55,987 bases of DNA from Lentisphaeria bacterium. Lineage in GTDB: Bacteria > Verrucomicrobiota > Lentisphaeria > Victivallales > Victivallaceae. Position numbers and translations under genes: made by a program. Shown piece after piece: positions 1-8,775 of the stretch. The first letter of the stretch is position 1; each line of letters opens with the position of its first letter. Below the pieces are notes generated by a model that worked only from the letters and a program-made list of their open reading frames with translations, had not been told where the DNA came from and ran no database searches. The DNA lies in contig JABLYX010000027.1 in NCBI GenBank assembly GCA_018265615.1, forward strand, positions 1 to 55,987, written 5' to 3'.

Positions 1-32
1 ACATACTTTCTATTATGTGACGGAGAAAAACT

Positions 33-683
33 ATGAAAAAGCAGTCCTTTACCTTGATCGAGCTTCTGGTTGTCATTGCGATCATCGCAATTCTCGCCGC
101 CATGCTGCTGCCGGCGCTGAATCAGGCGCGCAGCCGGGCGAAGATCGCCTCCTGCATGAATAACGTCAAGCAGTTCGGCACGCTGTTCAGCATGTACCAG
201 CAGGATTACAAGGGCATGTTGCCGATGGGGAAAGGGGATGCGACCAAGAACGCCGCCGGCGACGGCGACAACTGCAAGGTGGGAATCGGGATCCTGTACA
301 CCGCCGGATATACGAAATCCCCCGGCCTCTTCTGGTGCCCGGCGGATTCGTCGAATCCGAAACCGACGGGGATCGTCAAATCGCAGCAGAATGAGAATAA
401 TTCCGTATATATGAGCTACTATTACTCCTGGCCGGATACGCAGTACAGGCTGAAAACCGGCAAGAACAACGCGCCGGAGCCGAGCCGCGTTTCGGCGCTG
501 CTGGACATCTACGCGCAGAACAAACAGCCGGCCAAGTATGGGAACCACAACAACGGCGGCAACGCGATTTTTCTCGACGGCCACGCGAAGTGGGTCCAGG
601 CGGAGGATGCGCCGAAGCGGAACTGGTACTACAACGTTTTCATCGACGATTATCAGCAGTACAAAGAACTTTATATGAAGTAA
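33..683 (+). CDS. Pseudopilin-like protein (prepilin-type N-terminal domain)
   Basis: A 216-residue protein with a type IV pilin/type II secretion pseudopilin N-terminus: FTLIELL at residues 6-12, then a long hydrophobic helix ending in LLPAL (25-29). Such proteins sit in the inner membrane by this helix and may assemble into a pseudopilus. After the helix come C41 (CMNNVKQ) and C102 (WCP), which could form a disulfide, and FLDGHA near residues 180-185. All three elements recur in the other six pseudopilins here. The residue before the expected cleavage site is Ser, not Gly. The start follows a GGAG ribosome site. The gene lies 22 bp upstream of a secreted propeller protein and probably shares its operon. 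Its exact role is unknown. Confidence 0.85.
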   Translation: MKKQSFTLIELLVVIAIIAILAAMLLPALNQARSRAKIASCMNNVKQFGTLFSMYQQDYKGMLPMGKGDATKNAAGDGDNCKVGIGILYTAGYTKSPGLFWCPADSSNPKPTGIVKSQQNENNSVYMSYYYSWPDTQYRLKTGKNNAPEPSRVSALLDIYAQNKQPAKYGNHNNGGNAIFLDGHAKWVQAEDAPKRNWYYNVFIDDYQQYKELYMK

Positions 684-705
684 TTGCGACGGAACGGAGT
701 TTGTT

Positions 706-2868
706 ATGAAATTATGGACGACGGTTTGTGCCGCGCTGCTTGCCGGCGGCGCGCTTTTTGCGGCGGATCCCTACCGATGGGAGATGGCCGGTCCGGGCGG
801 CGGCGGCAGGTTCACGCTCCCGGCGCTTTCGCCGGACGGCGGGCGGATGCTCTGCGGCTCCGATATGGGCAATGCGTTTTACGGGGAAACCGCGGCAGGC
901 GCGATGCGGATGATCCCGCAGAAGCGGCACAGTTTCACAGCCGGGGACGGCTTTGTGTTCAATCCGGGCCGTCCGGGCGAGGTGTTTGCGGGCGACAAGC
1001 TTCGCGGCCTCCGGAAAAGCATGGACAACGGGCTGCACTGGGAGCCCGTCGCGCTTCCGGTCGAGAAGCTCGGGTGGAACGGCAGCTGGCCGCCGCCCTA
1101 TTCCGGGCCGATGCTCGCGGCGTTTGCCGGAAAGGACGGCGTTCTGGTCTATTTCCGCTATGAAAAAGCCGGGCGCAACCTCGTCTTTGCGACCCGCGAC
1201 GGCGGCGCAACCTGGAAGGAGCTTGCGACGCTCCCGGCCGATTCGAAACGTCCGCGCAGCGTGATTGCGCTCGCCGGCGGCGGCGCGCTGATTGCGCAGG
1301 AGGACGGGGTCCGCCGGATTTCTCCGGACGGTGCGATTGAACTGCTGTTCCGTCCGGAGGAGGGCGCCGTCGCCGGGATGGTCCGGCAGGGGAAGGAGTT
1401 CCTGCTCGCGGTGAACGCGAAGGGCGGCGCGGAGGTGCTGCGTTCCGCCGACGCGAAGTCGTGGGAGCGGGCCGCTTCGCTCGGCAGGGGGACGGCTGTC
1501 CGTTACTTCAAGGCCGGGGGCGGCAAGAATCCGGCGGTCTATTTCGCGATGACGATGCCGGGCAAGGCGACGGTCGAGTCGCCGAAGGGCGCGACGCTTT
1601 TCCGCAGCGGCGACGGGTTCAGAAGCTTTGAGCCTGTCCTCTTCCGGAATCCCGGCAACCCGAAATTCAACATCGAAAACCGGCAGTGGACCTCGACGGC
1701 ATGGGGCTGGCAGGGGATCCCGCAGGGGCTCGCGGTCGCCGCGGACAACGCGGATACGGTCATGTGCACCGATTACACGCAGGCGTACCTCTCGACGAAC
1801 GGCGGGAAAAGCTGGCGCGCGCTCTCCGCTCCGTCGGAGGACGGCGGTGAGAGCACCCTGGCCGGCGGCAGCATGGCGGTCATGTCCGCATACGGCTACA
1901 GCTTCGACCCGAACAACCGCGACAACCGCTATATTGCGATGAACGATTTTTCGAACTGGGCGAGTTTCGACGGCGGGAAGAGCTGGAAGCAGTACGAAGA
2001 AGGCAACCCGTTCCCGCACAACGTTTATGCGATGCTGTACGACGGGAAGGTCCCGGGGAGGATCTGGGCCGGCGCGTCGAAGGATCACGACCTTCCGCAC
2101 TGGAAGTGGCAGAACGGCAACAACAAACTCACGAACCTCGGCGGCCTGATCGTCTCCGAAAACGGCGGAAAAAGCTGGGCGGCGGTGAAGGCGGATTCCG
2201 GTCTGCCGGTCGGCACAGTCACCGGGATCGTCATGGATCCGGAGTCCGATCCGGCGGCGCGGACGCTGCTCGTTTCGGTCTACGGGAAAGGCATTTACAA
2301 AAGCACGGACGGCGGCGCGAGCTGGAGCGACTCCTCGAACGGCATCAGCAAATGGGACCGCAATCTGTTCCAGCTGGCGCGCGATGCGCACGGCCGGCTC
2401 TGGGCGGTCGGTTCGGTGCGGCTCCCCGGCATGCTCTATGTGAGCACCGATAACGGCGGGAGCTGGAAGAAGGTGTTTCAGGACAAGAAGTTCGGATACC
2501 TGACGCGGATGGCCGCCGACCCGGCGAATCCCGATACGCTTTATCTCTCGGCCTTCAGTACGCGCCCGTTCCACGATTCGGACGGCGGCGTGAAGAAATC
2601 CGTTGACGGCGGTAAAACCTGGAAGACGGTCTTTCCGGGGAAGGCGTGCTGGGGCGTCTATGTCCACCCCGCAAAGCCGGAGACCGTCTTCGCGGCGACC
2701 TACGACTCGGGGCTTTTCCGCAGCACGGACGGCGGCGTGAGCTGGGAGCAGCTCGAGGATTACCCCGCTCCCTCCCCGATCAGCGTCGCCTTCGATCCGG
2801 CCGACCCGGATACGGTCTACGTCTGTAACTACGGCGCCTCCGTTTACCGGGGAACGCTGAAAGAATGA
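706..2868 (+). CDS. Secreted Asp-box (BNR/sortilin-like) beta-propeller protein
   Basis: A 720-residue exported protein with a signal peptide of about 20 residues ending near LFAAD. At least eight Asp-box motifs of the S-x-D/N-x-G-x-x-W type run through it (for example STDGGASW, SVDGGKTW, STDGGVSW, SENGGKSW). These mark beta-propellers of the sialidase/sortilin/GH74 kind. GH74 xyloglucanases have this organisation, but I could not assign catalytic aspartates, so a hydrolase role is an inference; a binding role is equally possible. A CGGAG site precedes the ATG. The stop overlaps the next start (ATGA), which implies translational coupling with a paralogue. Confidence 0.8.
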   Translation: MKLWTTVCAALLAGGALFAADPYRWEMAGPGGGGRFTLPALSPDGGRMLCGSDMGNAFYGETAAGAMRMIPQKRHSFTAGDGFVFNPGRPGEVFAGDKLRGLRKSMDNGLHWEPVALPVEKLGWNGSWPPPYSGPMLAAFAGKDGVLVYFRYEKAGRNLVFATRDGGATWKELATLPADSKRPRSVIALAGGGALIAQEDGVRRISPDGAIELLFRPEEGAVAGMVRQGKEFLLAVNAKGGAEVLRSADAKSWERAASLGRGTAVRYFKAGGGKNPAVYFAMTMPGKATVESPKGATLFRSGDGFRSFEPVLFRNPGNPKFNIENRQWTSTAWGWQGIPQGLAVAADNADTVMCTDYTQAYLSTNGGKSWRALSAPSEDGGESTLAGGSMAVMSAYGYSFDPNNRDNRYIAMNDFSNWASFDGGKSWKQYEEGNPFPHNVYAMLYDGKVPGRIWAGASKDHDLPHWKWQNGNNKLTNLGGLIVSENGGKSWAAVKADSGLPVGTVTGIVMDPESDPAARTLLVSVYGKGIYKSTDGGASWSDSSNGISKWDRNLFQLARDAHGRLWAVGSVRLPGMLYVSTDNGGSWKKVFQDKKFGYLTRMAADPANPDTLYLSAFSTRPFHDSDGGVKKSVDGGKTWKTVFPGKACWGVYVHPAKPETVFAATYDSGLFRSTDGGVSWEQLEDYPAPSPISVAFDPADPDTVYVCNYGASVYRGTLKE

Positions 2869-5800
2869 GGAGGGCGGTCATGGCTTTCACGCTTGCCGCG
2901 GGGATTTCGGCCGCCGCCGCGCCGGTGGTGCTCGACAACGGAACCGCAGTCGCTGAAATCACCCCGGAAACCGGCCGGATCACCGGCTGGGGGCTGAAGG
3001 GCGGTGAAAACCTGCTCTGGAACAACACGTCGGGAACGCTTGACCACCCGAATGTTCCGGGCTGGAAGAACTACGGCGGCGACAAGGTCTGGCTGGTCCC
3101 CCAGAAGCTCCGCTACAACGCGTTCGGCAGCGAAGCGCCGGACAGGGTCATCGACGGCGGGCCGTGGAAGGTCGTGAAGCGCTCCGCCTCCTCGGTCACG
3201 ATCGAAAGCGGGCGCAGCCCGTATTTGAACTGCTTCGTGACCCGGACGGTCACGCTTGACGACAGGCTCCCGGTGCTCACGGTGACGACGCGGGTCGAAC
3301 GGTTCGCCCCGTCGCCGCAGCCGGTTGAGATCTGGGCGGTTTCGCAGGCGAAGCGGCCGGAATACGGGCTGCTCGACCTTGCGCCCGACCTTTATCCGCG
3401 GCAGCCGCGTTTCTGGCAGATGCGGCTGAACCGCTCCGAGGTGAAAGCCGAGCCGTTCGGGGACGCGCTTGAGGTCCGCTTTCCGGCGAAGAGCTGGGAC
3501 AAGCTGAACAGCTGGGGGCGTTTTGTCGCGTCGGTCTACCCGGATGTGATTTTCCTGCAGGACTTTGATGTCGCGGACGGCGGCTGCTTCCCCGAACGCA
3601 GCTCGGCGCAGCTCTACATCGGCGACGACTATGTCGAAATGGAGTGCTTCTCCCCCCTGCGTCACCTGCAAGCCGGCGAGTCGATGGAGCTTGCGGTGCG
3701 CTGGACGCTGCTGCCGCGCTCCGGAGCGCGGACGCGCGAGGCTGATTACGGAGCGATCCGGCTCCGGCTTCCGGAGCTTGAAACGCGGCGCTGGAAGCAG
3801 GCCGGCCCGGGCGGCGGCGGGCGCACGATGTGGCTTTCGCCCTCTCCGCACGATCCGCGGCGCATGCTCTGCTCCGGCGACATGGGGGCGGTTTTTCACA
3901 GTGCGGACGGCGGGAAAAGCTGGCACATGAATGATTTCGAACAGGCGGAGCGGGTGCGGTACAGCGCCGGAACGTCGCCGTGGGAGTACATTCCGTCGCG
4001 TCCCGGCGAAGTGTGGACCGGCTCCAAGACGCGCGGGCTCCTGCGGAGCCGCGATTTCGGCGCGACGTGGCAGGCGGTTCCGGGCGCGTGGGACGCGCTG
4101 ACGAAACGCGACTGGTTCCACTCGCTCGGTCCCGATCTCGTGCGCTTCGCGGCGGACGGGAGGACCGGGCTGGCCGGATGGGGCGCCTTCGGGGATGCGA
4201 AGGAGGTCCGGCTTTTCCTGACCCGCGACGCGGGGGAGAGCTGGCGCGGGGTTCCGCTGCCGGACGGGGCGGAGCGTCCGATGGCGTTCTGGTTCACGTC
4301 GCCGGAGCGGGCGCTCGTCCTCGGCGGCTCGACGGCGCTGGAGCTGGATCTGCGCTCCGGCGCGGTAAAACCGCTCCCGGTCGAATGGCCCGCCGTGATT
4401 TCGTCGAGCGCGGCTGCGGGCGGGCGGCTGCTTGCCGTGATGCGTTTCCCGGATAAGACGGGGAGGCTCTATGAGATTGATTCCGCGACTGCCGCGGCGA
4501 GTGAAATCACGTGCGTGATCGACGGACGGGCGCCGGGAATCTCGGTCGTCGCGGCCGCCCGGAACTGCGAATCGACGATCTATGTCGGTGTGCGCGGCCA
4601 GACGGACCACCCTGCGACGATCCGGAAATCCGTCGACGGCGGGAAGAGCTGGAAGGAGGTCCTGTTCCGCAAGCCCGGAATGCGCTGCAACATCAGCCGC
4701 GACCGCTGGACCACCGGCCGGTGGGGGTGGAGCGGCGCGCCGGCTTCGATCGGCGTCGCCTGGAACGATCCCGGAATCGTGACCTTCTCGGACTACACGA
4801 TGTGCGGCATCTCGCGCGACGGCGGTGAAAACTGGGAGATCGTCTCGACCGGGCCGCTCGACGATGGGCGCGTCCCCGGCGGCGGCACCCCGATGCTGAC
4901 CGGCTGGAACTATCTGATCGACGGTGGGCGGCACTACGTCTCCACCACCGATTTCGCCACCTGGCAGAGCCGTGACGGCGGGGAGAGCTGGGAGTTCAAC
5001 CAGCCGCCGGCCAAAGCGGTCTGGCACAACAACCTGTACGCGATCGCCGTCGATCCGGCGGACCGCGACCATCTGTATGCGGCGGCCTCGCTGAAGCACG
5101 ATCTGCCCTATTGGCACCATATGATTACGCAGGGGAGCGAACCGCGCCTGTGGCGCGGCGGCGTCCTCGAGTCGGCCGACGGCGGCCGCAACTGGGCGCC
5201 GGTCCTGCCGGAGAGGAGCGGCCTGCCGGACCTTCCGCTGACGGATCTCCTGATGGACCGCGACGGGACGCTCTGGGCCGCAAGTGTCGGCGGCGGCATT
5301 TTCCGGCGCGGGGCGGGGGAGGCGCGCTTTGCCGCGATGAACGGCGGATTGCCGGAGGAGAACCGCAACGCCCTGCGCGTCACGCGCTCTCCGGAGGGCG
5401 CGCTCTACGCGGTCGTCACGGCGAAGTGGGATGCGGCGAAGGAGAACGCGCTTTCCGGCGGGGTCTTCCGCTTTGACGAAAAGGGCGGCGAATGGCGGAA
5501 GCTGCCGCTGCCGGACGAGGTGGTTTTCCCCGTCAACGTCGATTTTTCGCCGGACGGTTCGGCGCTGCTGATCAGCTGTTTTCAGCAGTGGCGCGAGCGT
5601 GAACGGCGCGGCAGCGGCGCTTATGCCGCCGCCGGGCTGTGGCGCAGCCGCGCGGACGGAACGGGGGCGGAGAAGCTGATCGACGGCCTGCCGGTTTACG
5701 AGGCGAAATTCCGCCCCGGCCATCCGGGGTGGATCCTGGCCGGAACCGTGGGGGGCGGGCTTCAGGAGAGCCGCGACAACGGAAAGAGCTGGAGCCGTGC

Positions 5801-5909
5801 GGCGGATTGCCCGCCGGGCGCGGTCCACACGGTCACTTTCGACCCCGGAGACGATGCGGTTGTATGGCTGACCACCTTCGGGCAGGGGTTCTGGCGCGGC
5901 AGGCTGTAG
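2865..5909 (+). CDS. Secreted DUF4380-like plus Asp-box beta-propeller protein
   Basis: A 1014-residue protein. An N-terminal signal-like segment (MRRAV...AAAA) is followed by an approximately 270-residue beta-rich domain resembling DUF4380/galactose mutarotase-like folds. From about residue 305 comes a propeller region with Asp-boxes (SADGGKSW, SVDGGKSW, SRDGGESW, SRDNGKSW). The propeller opens with W-x-x-AGPGGGGR and RMLC-x-x-DMG, also found near the N-terminus of the preceding protein, so the two are tandem paralogues. The first ATG overlaps the upstream stop and supplies the RR of the signal peptide; an internal ATG at 2880 has a better GGAGG site and is a possible alternative. Probably carbohydrate-active or carbohydrate-binding; no catalytic residues identified. 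Confidence 0.78.
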   Translation: MRRAVMAFTLAAGISAAAAPVVLDNGTAVAEITPETGRITGWGLKGGENLLWNNTSGTLDHPNVPGWKNYGGDKVWLVPQKLRYNAFGSEAPDRVIDGGPWKVVKRSASSVTIESGRSPYLNCFVTRTVTLDDRLPVLTVTTRVERFAPSPQPVEIWAVSQAKRPEYGLLDLAPDLYPRQPRFWQMRLNRSEVKAEPFGDALEVRFPAKSWDKLNSWGRFVASVYPDVIFLQDFDVADGGCFPERSSAQLYIGDDYVEMECFSPLRHLQAGESMELAVRWTLLPRSGARTREADYGAIRLRLPELETRRWKQAGPGGGGRTMWLSPSPHDPRRMLCSGDMGAVFHSADGGKSWHMNDFEQAERVRYSAGTSPWEYIPSRPGEVWTGSKTRGLLRSRDFGATWQAVPGAWDALTKRDWFHSLGPDLVRFAADGRTGLAGWGAFGDAKEVRLFLTRDAGESWRGVPLPDGAERPMAFWFTSPERALVLGGSTALELDLRSGAVKPLPVEWPAVISSSAAAGGRLLAVMRFPDKTGRLYEIDSATAAASEITCVIDGRAPGISVVAAARNCESTIYVGVRGQTDHPATIRKSVDGGKSWKEVLFRKPGMRCNISRDRWTTGRWGWSGAPASIGVAWNDPGIVTFSDYTMCGISRDGGENWEIVSTGPLDDGRVPGGGTPMLTGWNYLIDGGRHYVSTTDFATWQSRDGGESWEFNQPPAKAVWHNNLYAIAVDPADRDHLYAAASLKHDLPYWHHMITQGSEPRLWRGGVLESADGGRNWAPVLPERSGLPDLPLTDLLMDRDGTLWAASVGGGIFRRGAGEARFAAMNGGLPEENRNALRVTRSPEGALYAVVTAKWDAAKENALSGGVFRFDEKGGEWRKLPLPDEVVFPVNVDFSPDGSALLISCFQQWRERERRGSGAYAAAGLWRSRADGTGAEKLIDGLPVYEAKFRPGHPGWILAGTVGGGLQESRDNGKSWSRAADCPPGAVHTVTFDPGDDAVVWLTTFGQGFWRGRL

Positions 5910-5927
5910 GCGCGTCCCCGGGCCGGG

Positions 5928-6710
5928 TCAGCGGATCGTCCAGTCGCTTATGCTGCCCGACCAGCCGGGCACGTACTTTCCGGCGTCTCCGAGCTCGGGC
6001 CCGAGCTGCCCGAGGTTCAGGCCGGCGTAGACGATGATTCCGGGCCGCTCGGCTGTGGCGTGGCCGTCGACCCATGCGATATTGCAGGTTCCGAGATGGC
6101 GGAAATGCTCGTAGGGACTCGTCATGTAGGAGGTGTCCTGATACGGCATGAGCTTTGTCTTGCCGGCGTCGGAGGCGAAAGCCGTCTCCGCGAAGCTCAC
6201 GATGAAGGCGGGGGTCCGGATGCTTCCCGCTTTTTTCCCCGGACGGGCGAAGAATGCGCTGAGCGCGGTTTCCCAGCCGTGGATGAGCGTATTGGCCCCG
6301 TATCCGCCGTTCGGGTCGTTCAGCACATGGCTGTTGCCCTGAATGCCTGCCTGGTATGCTTTGTCCGGGCATATGAACACGCTGCTTTTTTCCCGGTCCG
6401 TCCGGCGGATGTAGGGCCCGAGGTAGCCTTCTCTGGAAGCATCGGCGGGATCTCCGGAGAAGTAGCGCCCGGAACCCATCCGGAACCGCATCGGGCAGAG
6501 CATGTCGCCGTTGTCCCCCTGGTACAGCAGGTCCGCCTGGCCGATCTGCTTCATATTGCCGAGGCACTTGGTGCGGCCGGCGTTTTCGCGCGCCCGGCCG
6601 AGCGCCGGCAGCAGCATCCCGGCGAGGATGGCGATGATCGCGATCACGACCAGCAGCTCGATCAATGTAAAATGCAGCTTCCCGGAGACGGATGGTGTTT
6701 GGTTTTTCAT
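5928..6710 (-). CDS. Pseudopilin-like protein
   Basis: A 260-residue pseudopilin homologue. FTLIELL is at residues 14-20, preceded by His rather than Gly, and is followed by the IAIIAILAGMLLPAL helix. C49 (CLGNMKQIG), a CP motif (FICPDKA) and WVDGHA near the C-terminus match the shared layout. It converges on the propeller gene with an 18-bp gap, and its 5' end faces the GntR-type regulator gene across about 280 bp. It could therefore be divergently controlled by that regulator. Partner enzyme not evident. Confidence 0.85.
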   Translation of the reverse strand: MKNQTPSVSGKLHFTLIELLVVIAIIAILAGMLLPALGRARENAGRTKCLGNMKQIGQADLLYQGDNGDMLCPMRFRMGSGRYFSGDPADASREGYLGPYIRRTDREKSSVFICPDKAYQAGIQGNSHVLNDPNGGYGANTLIHGWETALSAFFARPGKKAGSIRTPAFIVSFAETAFASDAGKTKLMPYQDTSYMTSPYEHFRHLGTCNIAWVDGHATAERPGIIVYAGLNLGQLGPELGDAGKYVPGWSGSISDWTIR

Positions 6711-6789
6711 GCGGAAATGATTCCTTCTTTCGAGTTAGCTCACTCTATTTATTTGTTGTTTTGCGTTAATTCTCAGTGGATCATGTTGA

Positions 6790-6818
6790 CTGTCAATTCA
6801 TATGATATCATGTATAAT
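6790..6818 (+). promoter_or_regulatory. Predicted sigma70-type promoter
   Basis: CTGTCA, 17-bp spacer, TATAAT. A perfect 10-bp palindrome, ATGATATCAT (6802-6811), lies in the spacer. The promoter points into a gene-free stretch that ends in an intrinsic terminator, so it may drive a small RNA. Confidence 0.4.
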
Positions 6819-6824
6819 GGATTT

Positions 6825-6920
6825 TTCAAGTATGAAATTAGTCTTGTCTAATTAATTATCTGAAAATTTCCTCCTTTTGTGAAAACCGTCCCGTATTTCC
6901 GGAAAATCGGGATTTTTTTT
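6825..6920 (+). ncRNA. Candidate small RNA with CCTCC motif
   Basis: A stretch of about 96 nt bounded by a predicted promoter and a terminator hairpin, without an open reading frame of note. The terminator is TCCCG-TATTTCC paired with GGAAAAT-CGGGA (6889-6912, one 2-nt internal mismatch), followed by eight T. CCTCCTTTT at 6870-6878, outside the hairpin, is complementary to Shine-Dalgarno sites; such C/U-rich loops are typical of some regulatory RNAs. Expression is not shown by sequence alone. The stretch could instead be just a terminator plus the upstream region of the GntR gene. Confidence 0.35.
6889..6920 (+). terminator. Rho-independent terminator
   Basis: Hairpin arms 6889-6900 and 6901-6912 (10 of 12 pairs), then eight T (6913-6920). 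It ends 10 bp before the -35 box of the GntR-type regulator gene and would insulate that promoter. Confidence 0.55.
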
Positions 6921-6930
6921 GCTGCGGCTA

Positions 6931-6959
6931 TTGACATCGGGCTTTTTTTCAGGTATAAT
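6931..6959 (+). promoter_or_regulatory. Consensus sigma70 promoter of the GntR-type regulator
   Basis: TTGACA (6931-6936), 17-bp spacer, TATAAT (6954-6959): a full consensus match 36 bp before the start codon. An inverted repeat TTTCC-AA-GGAAA follows at 6961-6972, around the expected transcription start, and could be an autoregulatory operator. Confidence 0.7.
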
Positions 6960-6994
6960 ATTTCCAAGGAAAAATAGCAAGGAAAGATTGAGCG

Positions 6995-8035
6995 ATGCGA
7001 AATGCGGAATACCTGAAGATATTTGATGACCTGCGGAACGGGATCCGGAGCGGGATGCTGGCCGTCGGTGAGACGCTTCCGTCCGAGAGCCGGCTGGCCG
7101 AGCAGTACAACTGCAGCCGGCCGACGGTGCGCAAGGCGATTTCGGCGTTGGCGGAAGAGGGGCTTGTGAACCGCTGTCCCGGATTCGGGTCGACGGTCAC
7201 ATTGCCGGCGGGAAGGGGCGGACGGCGCCCGCTGACCGTTGCGATCGACCTGGCCGGCATCAACTCCGCAACCTCCTACCTCGGCAAGCTGCTGCAGGCG
7301 GTGAGCGACGCGCTCCAGCAGGAGAAAGGGATCCTGCGGCTGCTGCACACGGAAGAGATCCCGCGGGTCGGCCGGAATGACGTTGACGGCGTCATCATCA
7401 CCTCCGGCGAGCTGTACGACGCATCGCCGGAGGTGCTGCACCTGGCGGGGGAGGGGATCCCGGTCCTCGTGATGAACCGCTTTCCTCGGCAGCCGGAGCT
7501 CAGCTATCTGGCCGTCGATTACCGTGCCGAGTCGTTCAAGCTTGTGCGGCGGCTGCTGAAGAACGGGGCCCGGAGGATCGGTCTGTACGGCCGCAGCAGC
7601 ACCCGTCCGATCGGGGCCGCGCGCTGCGACGGGTGGAGGGAGGCGCACGAGGCGGAAAAGGTTCCGGTTCCGGAGAATCTCGCGTTTTTCCGCTCCTCGT
7701 TCCGGCCGGAAACCGGCCCGGAGGGGCTGGCGCAGGCGCTGCGCGGGGAGAAAATCGAGGTGCTGTACGTGCTCCACGGTTCCGACCTGCCGGATGCGGT
7801 CCGGATGGTTTCCGTCTCCGGCCGCCCCAGCCCGGAGATCATCTGCTTCGACGACGTCGAGGAGTTCTGCGGGGAGAGCGACCTGCCGATCTCCTATATC
7901 AGGATGCCTCTTCAGAAGATGGGGCGCATGGCCGTCCAGTATTTCGAAGAGCGCCGGCTCGACCGGTCCATTCCGCCGCTGCGCCGCCAGTTCGAAGCCG
8001 GAGTCGTCGTCAACCATTGCCGTTACCTCATTTAA
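6995..8035 (+). CDS. GntR-type winged-helix regulator with LacI-like sensor domain
   Basis: A 346-residue transcription factor. Residues about 5-68 form a GntR winged helix (PSESRLAEQY, SRPTVRKAISALAEEGLV). The remainder resembles the periplasmic-binding-protein-like ligand domain of LacI/GalR regulators (VDGVIITSGE, PVLVMNRFP, GARRIGLYG, PSPEIICFDD). This combination usually senses a sugar or sugar derivative. It is followed 19 bp later by a pseudopilin gene and then a polysaccharide lyase on the same strand, so it probably controls their expression and its own. The ligand is unknown but is likely a product of the lyase. Confidence 0.88.
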   Translation: MRNAEYLKIFDDLRNGIRSGMLAVGETLPSESRLAEQYNCSRPTVRKAISALAEEGLVNRCPGFGSTVTLPAGRGGRRPLTVAIDLAGINSATSYLGKLLQAVSDALQQEKGILRLLHTEEIPRVGRNDVDGVIITSGELYDASPEVLHLAGEGIPVLVMNRFPRQPELSYLAVDYRAESFKLVRRLLKNGARRIGLYGRSSTRPIGAARCDGWREAHEAEKVPVPENLAFFRSSFRPETGPEGLAQALRGEKIEVLYVLHGSDLPDAVRMVSVSGRPSPEIICFDDVEEFCGESDLPISYIRMPLQKMGRMAVQYFEERRLDRSIPPLRRQFEAGVVVNHCRYLI

Positions 8036-8054
8036 CAGAAAGGGATTCGGAGAT

Positions 8055-8774
8055 ATGCGCAGAACATTCACACTGATCGAACTTCTGGTCGTGATTGCGA
8101 TCATCGCGATCCTCGCCTCGATGCTGCTGCCGGCGCTGCAGAAGGCGCGGGCCAGGGCGCATGCGGCCTCATGCGTGAACAACCTCAAGCAGTGGGGGCT
8201 GAATTTCCACCAGTACTTCGGGGATTACAGCGACACGCTTCCGCCGGAGCGTTCGAGTTCGACCAATACGAATCCGTTCTGGCCGGAGCTGATGATGGGG
8301 CCGAATCCGGCGACGCCGGATGACCCCTGGTCCACTTCGCCCCCGCGAACCGGAGGCGCGTATGCGAACGTCGGGCTGTTCCGCTGCCCCGCCATGACCG
8401 CGAGCGACACCGGCAGCAGCGACTGGTGGATCAAAACCTCCCACTACGGGTTGAATTTCGGGCTGCTGAAAGGGCCGAATGTGAGCCGGAAGCTCAGTCA
8501 GGTGAAGAATCCGAGCGTTAAATTCTATCTGCTCGACACCTGGGGGCGGGACACAGCCGGAGCCCTGACCGACCGGGGACACTTCCGCTGGTATGCGAAG
8601 GAGCCGGACAACCGGGGGTACGGGCTCCCCGCCGCGCGTCACGACAGCCGGGTCAACATCATGCATCTCGACGGCCACGTGACCACGGTGCACCTGAACA
8701 ACTATCTGGCGCCGTACGGGTGTGAACCGTTCACGAACGTCTGGCGCAACCAGCTCCTCTGGCTGAATTACTGA
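8055..8774 (+). CDS. Pseudopilin-like protein
   Basis: A 239-residue pseudopilin homologue starting MRRTFTLIELL, with Thr at the -1 position of the expected cleavage site. C40 (CVNNLKQWG), FRCP and HLDGHV reproduce the family layout. The reading frame is open for 87 codons further upstream, inside the regulator gene, but the ATG at 8055 places the hydrophobic helix at the N-terminus as in all relatives. The stop is one base before the start of the lyase gene, so the two are almost certainly translated together. This is the middle gene of a regulator-pseudopilin-lyase cassette. Confidence 0.88.
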   Translation: MRRTFTLIELLVVIAIIAILASMLLPALQKARARAHAASCVNNLKQWGLNFHQYFGDYSDTLPPERSSSTNTNPFWPELMMGPNPATPDDPWSTSPPRTGGAYANVGLFRCPAMTASDTGSSDWWIKTSHYGLNFGLLKGPNVSRKLSQVKNPSVKFYLLDTWGRDTAGALTDRGHFRWYAKEPDNRGYGLPAARHDSRVNIMHLDGHVTTVHLNNYLAPYGCEPFTNVWRNQLLWLNY

Positions 8775-8775
8775 T

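Noticed and set aside
706..2868. Assignment as a GH33 sialidase
   Set aside because: Asp-boxes are present, but the sialidase FRIP motif and catalytic Arg triad were not seen, so only a propeller call is made.
2844..5828. A 994-codon open frame antisense to the DUF4380/propeller gene
   Set aside because: Low-complexity Arg/Ala/Pro-rich translation without motifs; the sense frame has a signal peptide and Asp-boxes.
6732..6745. GAGTTAGCTCACTC, identical to part of the lac promoter CRP site
   Set aside because: It lacks the TGTGA left half; in this genomic setting a 14-base match to an E. coli site is most simply chance.
7794..8054. Upstream in-frame extension of the pseudopilin gene at 8055
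   Set aside because: It lies inside the regulator gene in another frame and would bury the pilin helix after 87 residues, unlike all relatives.
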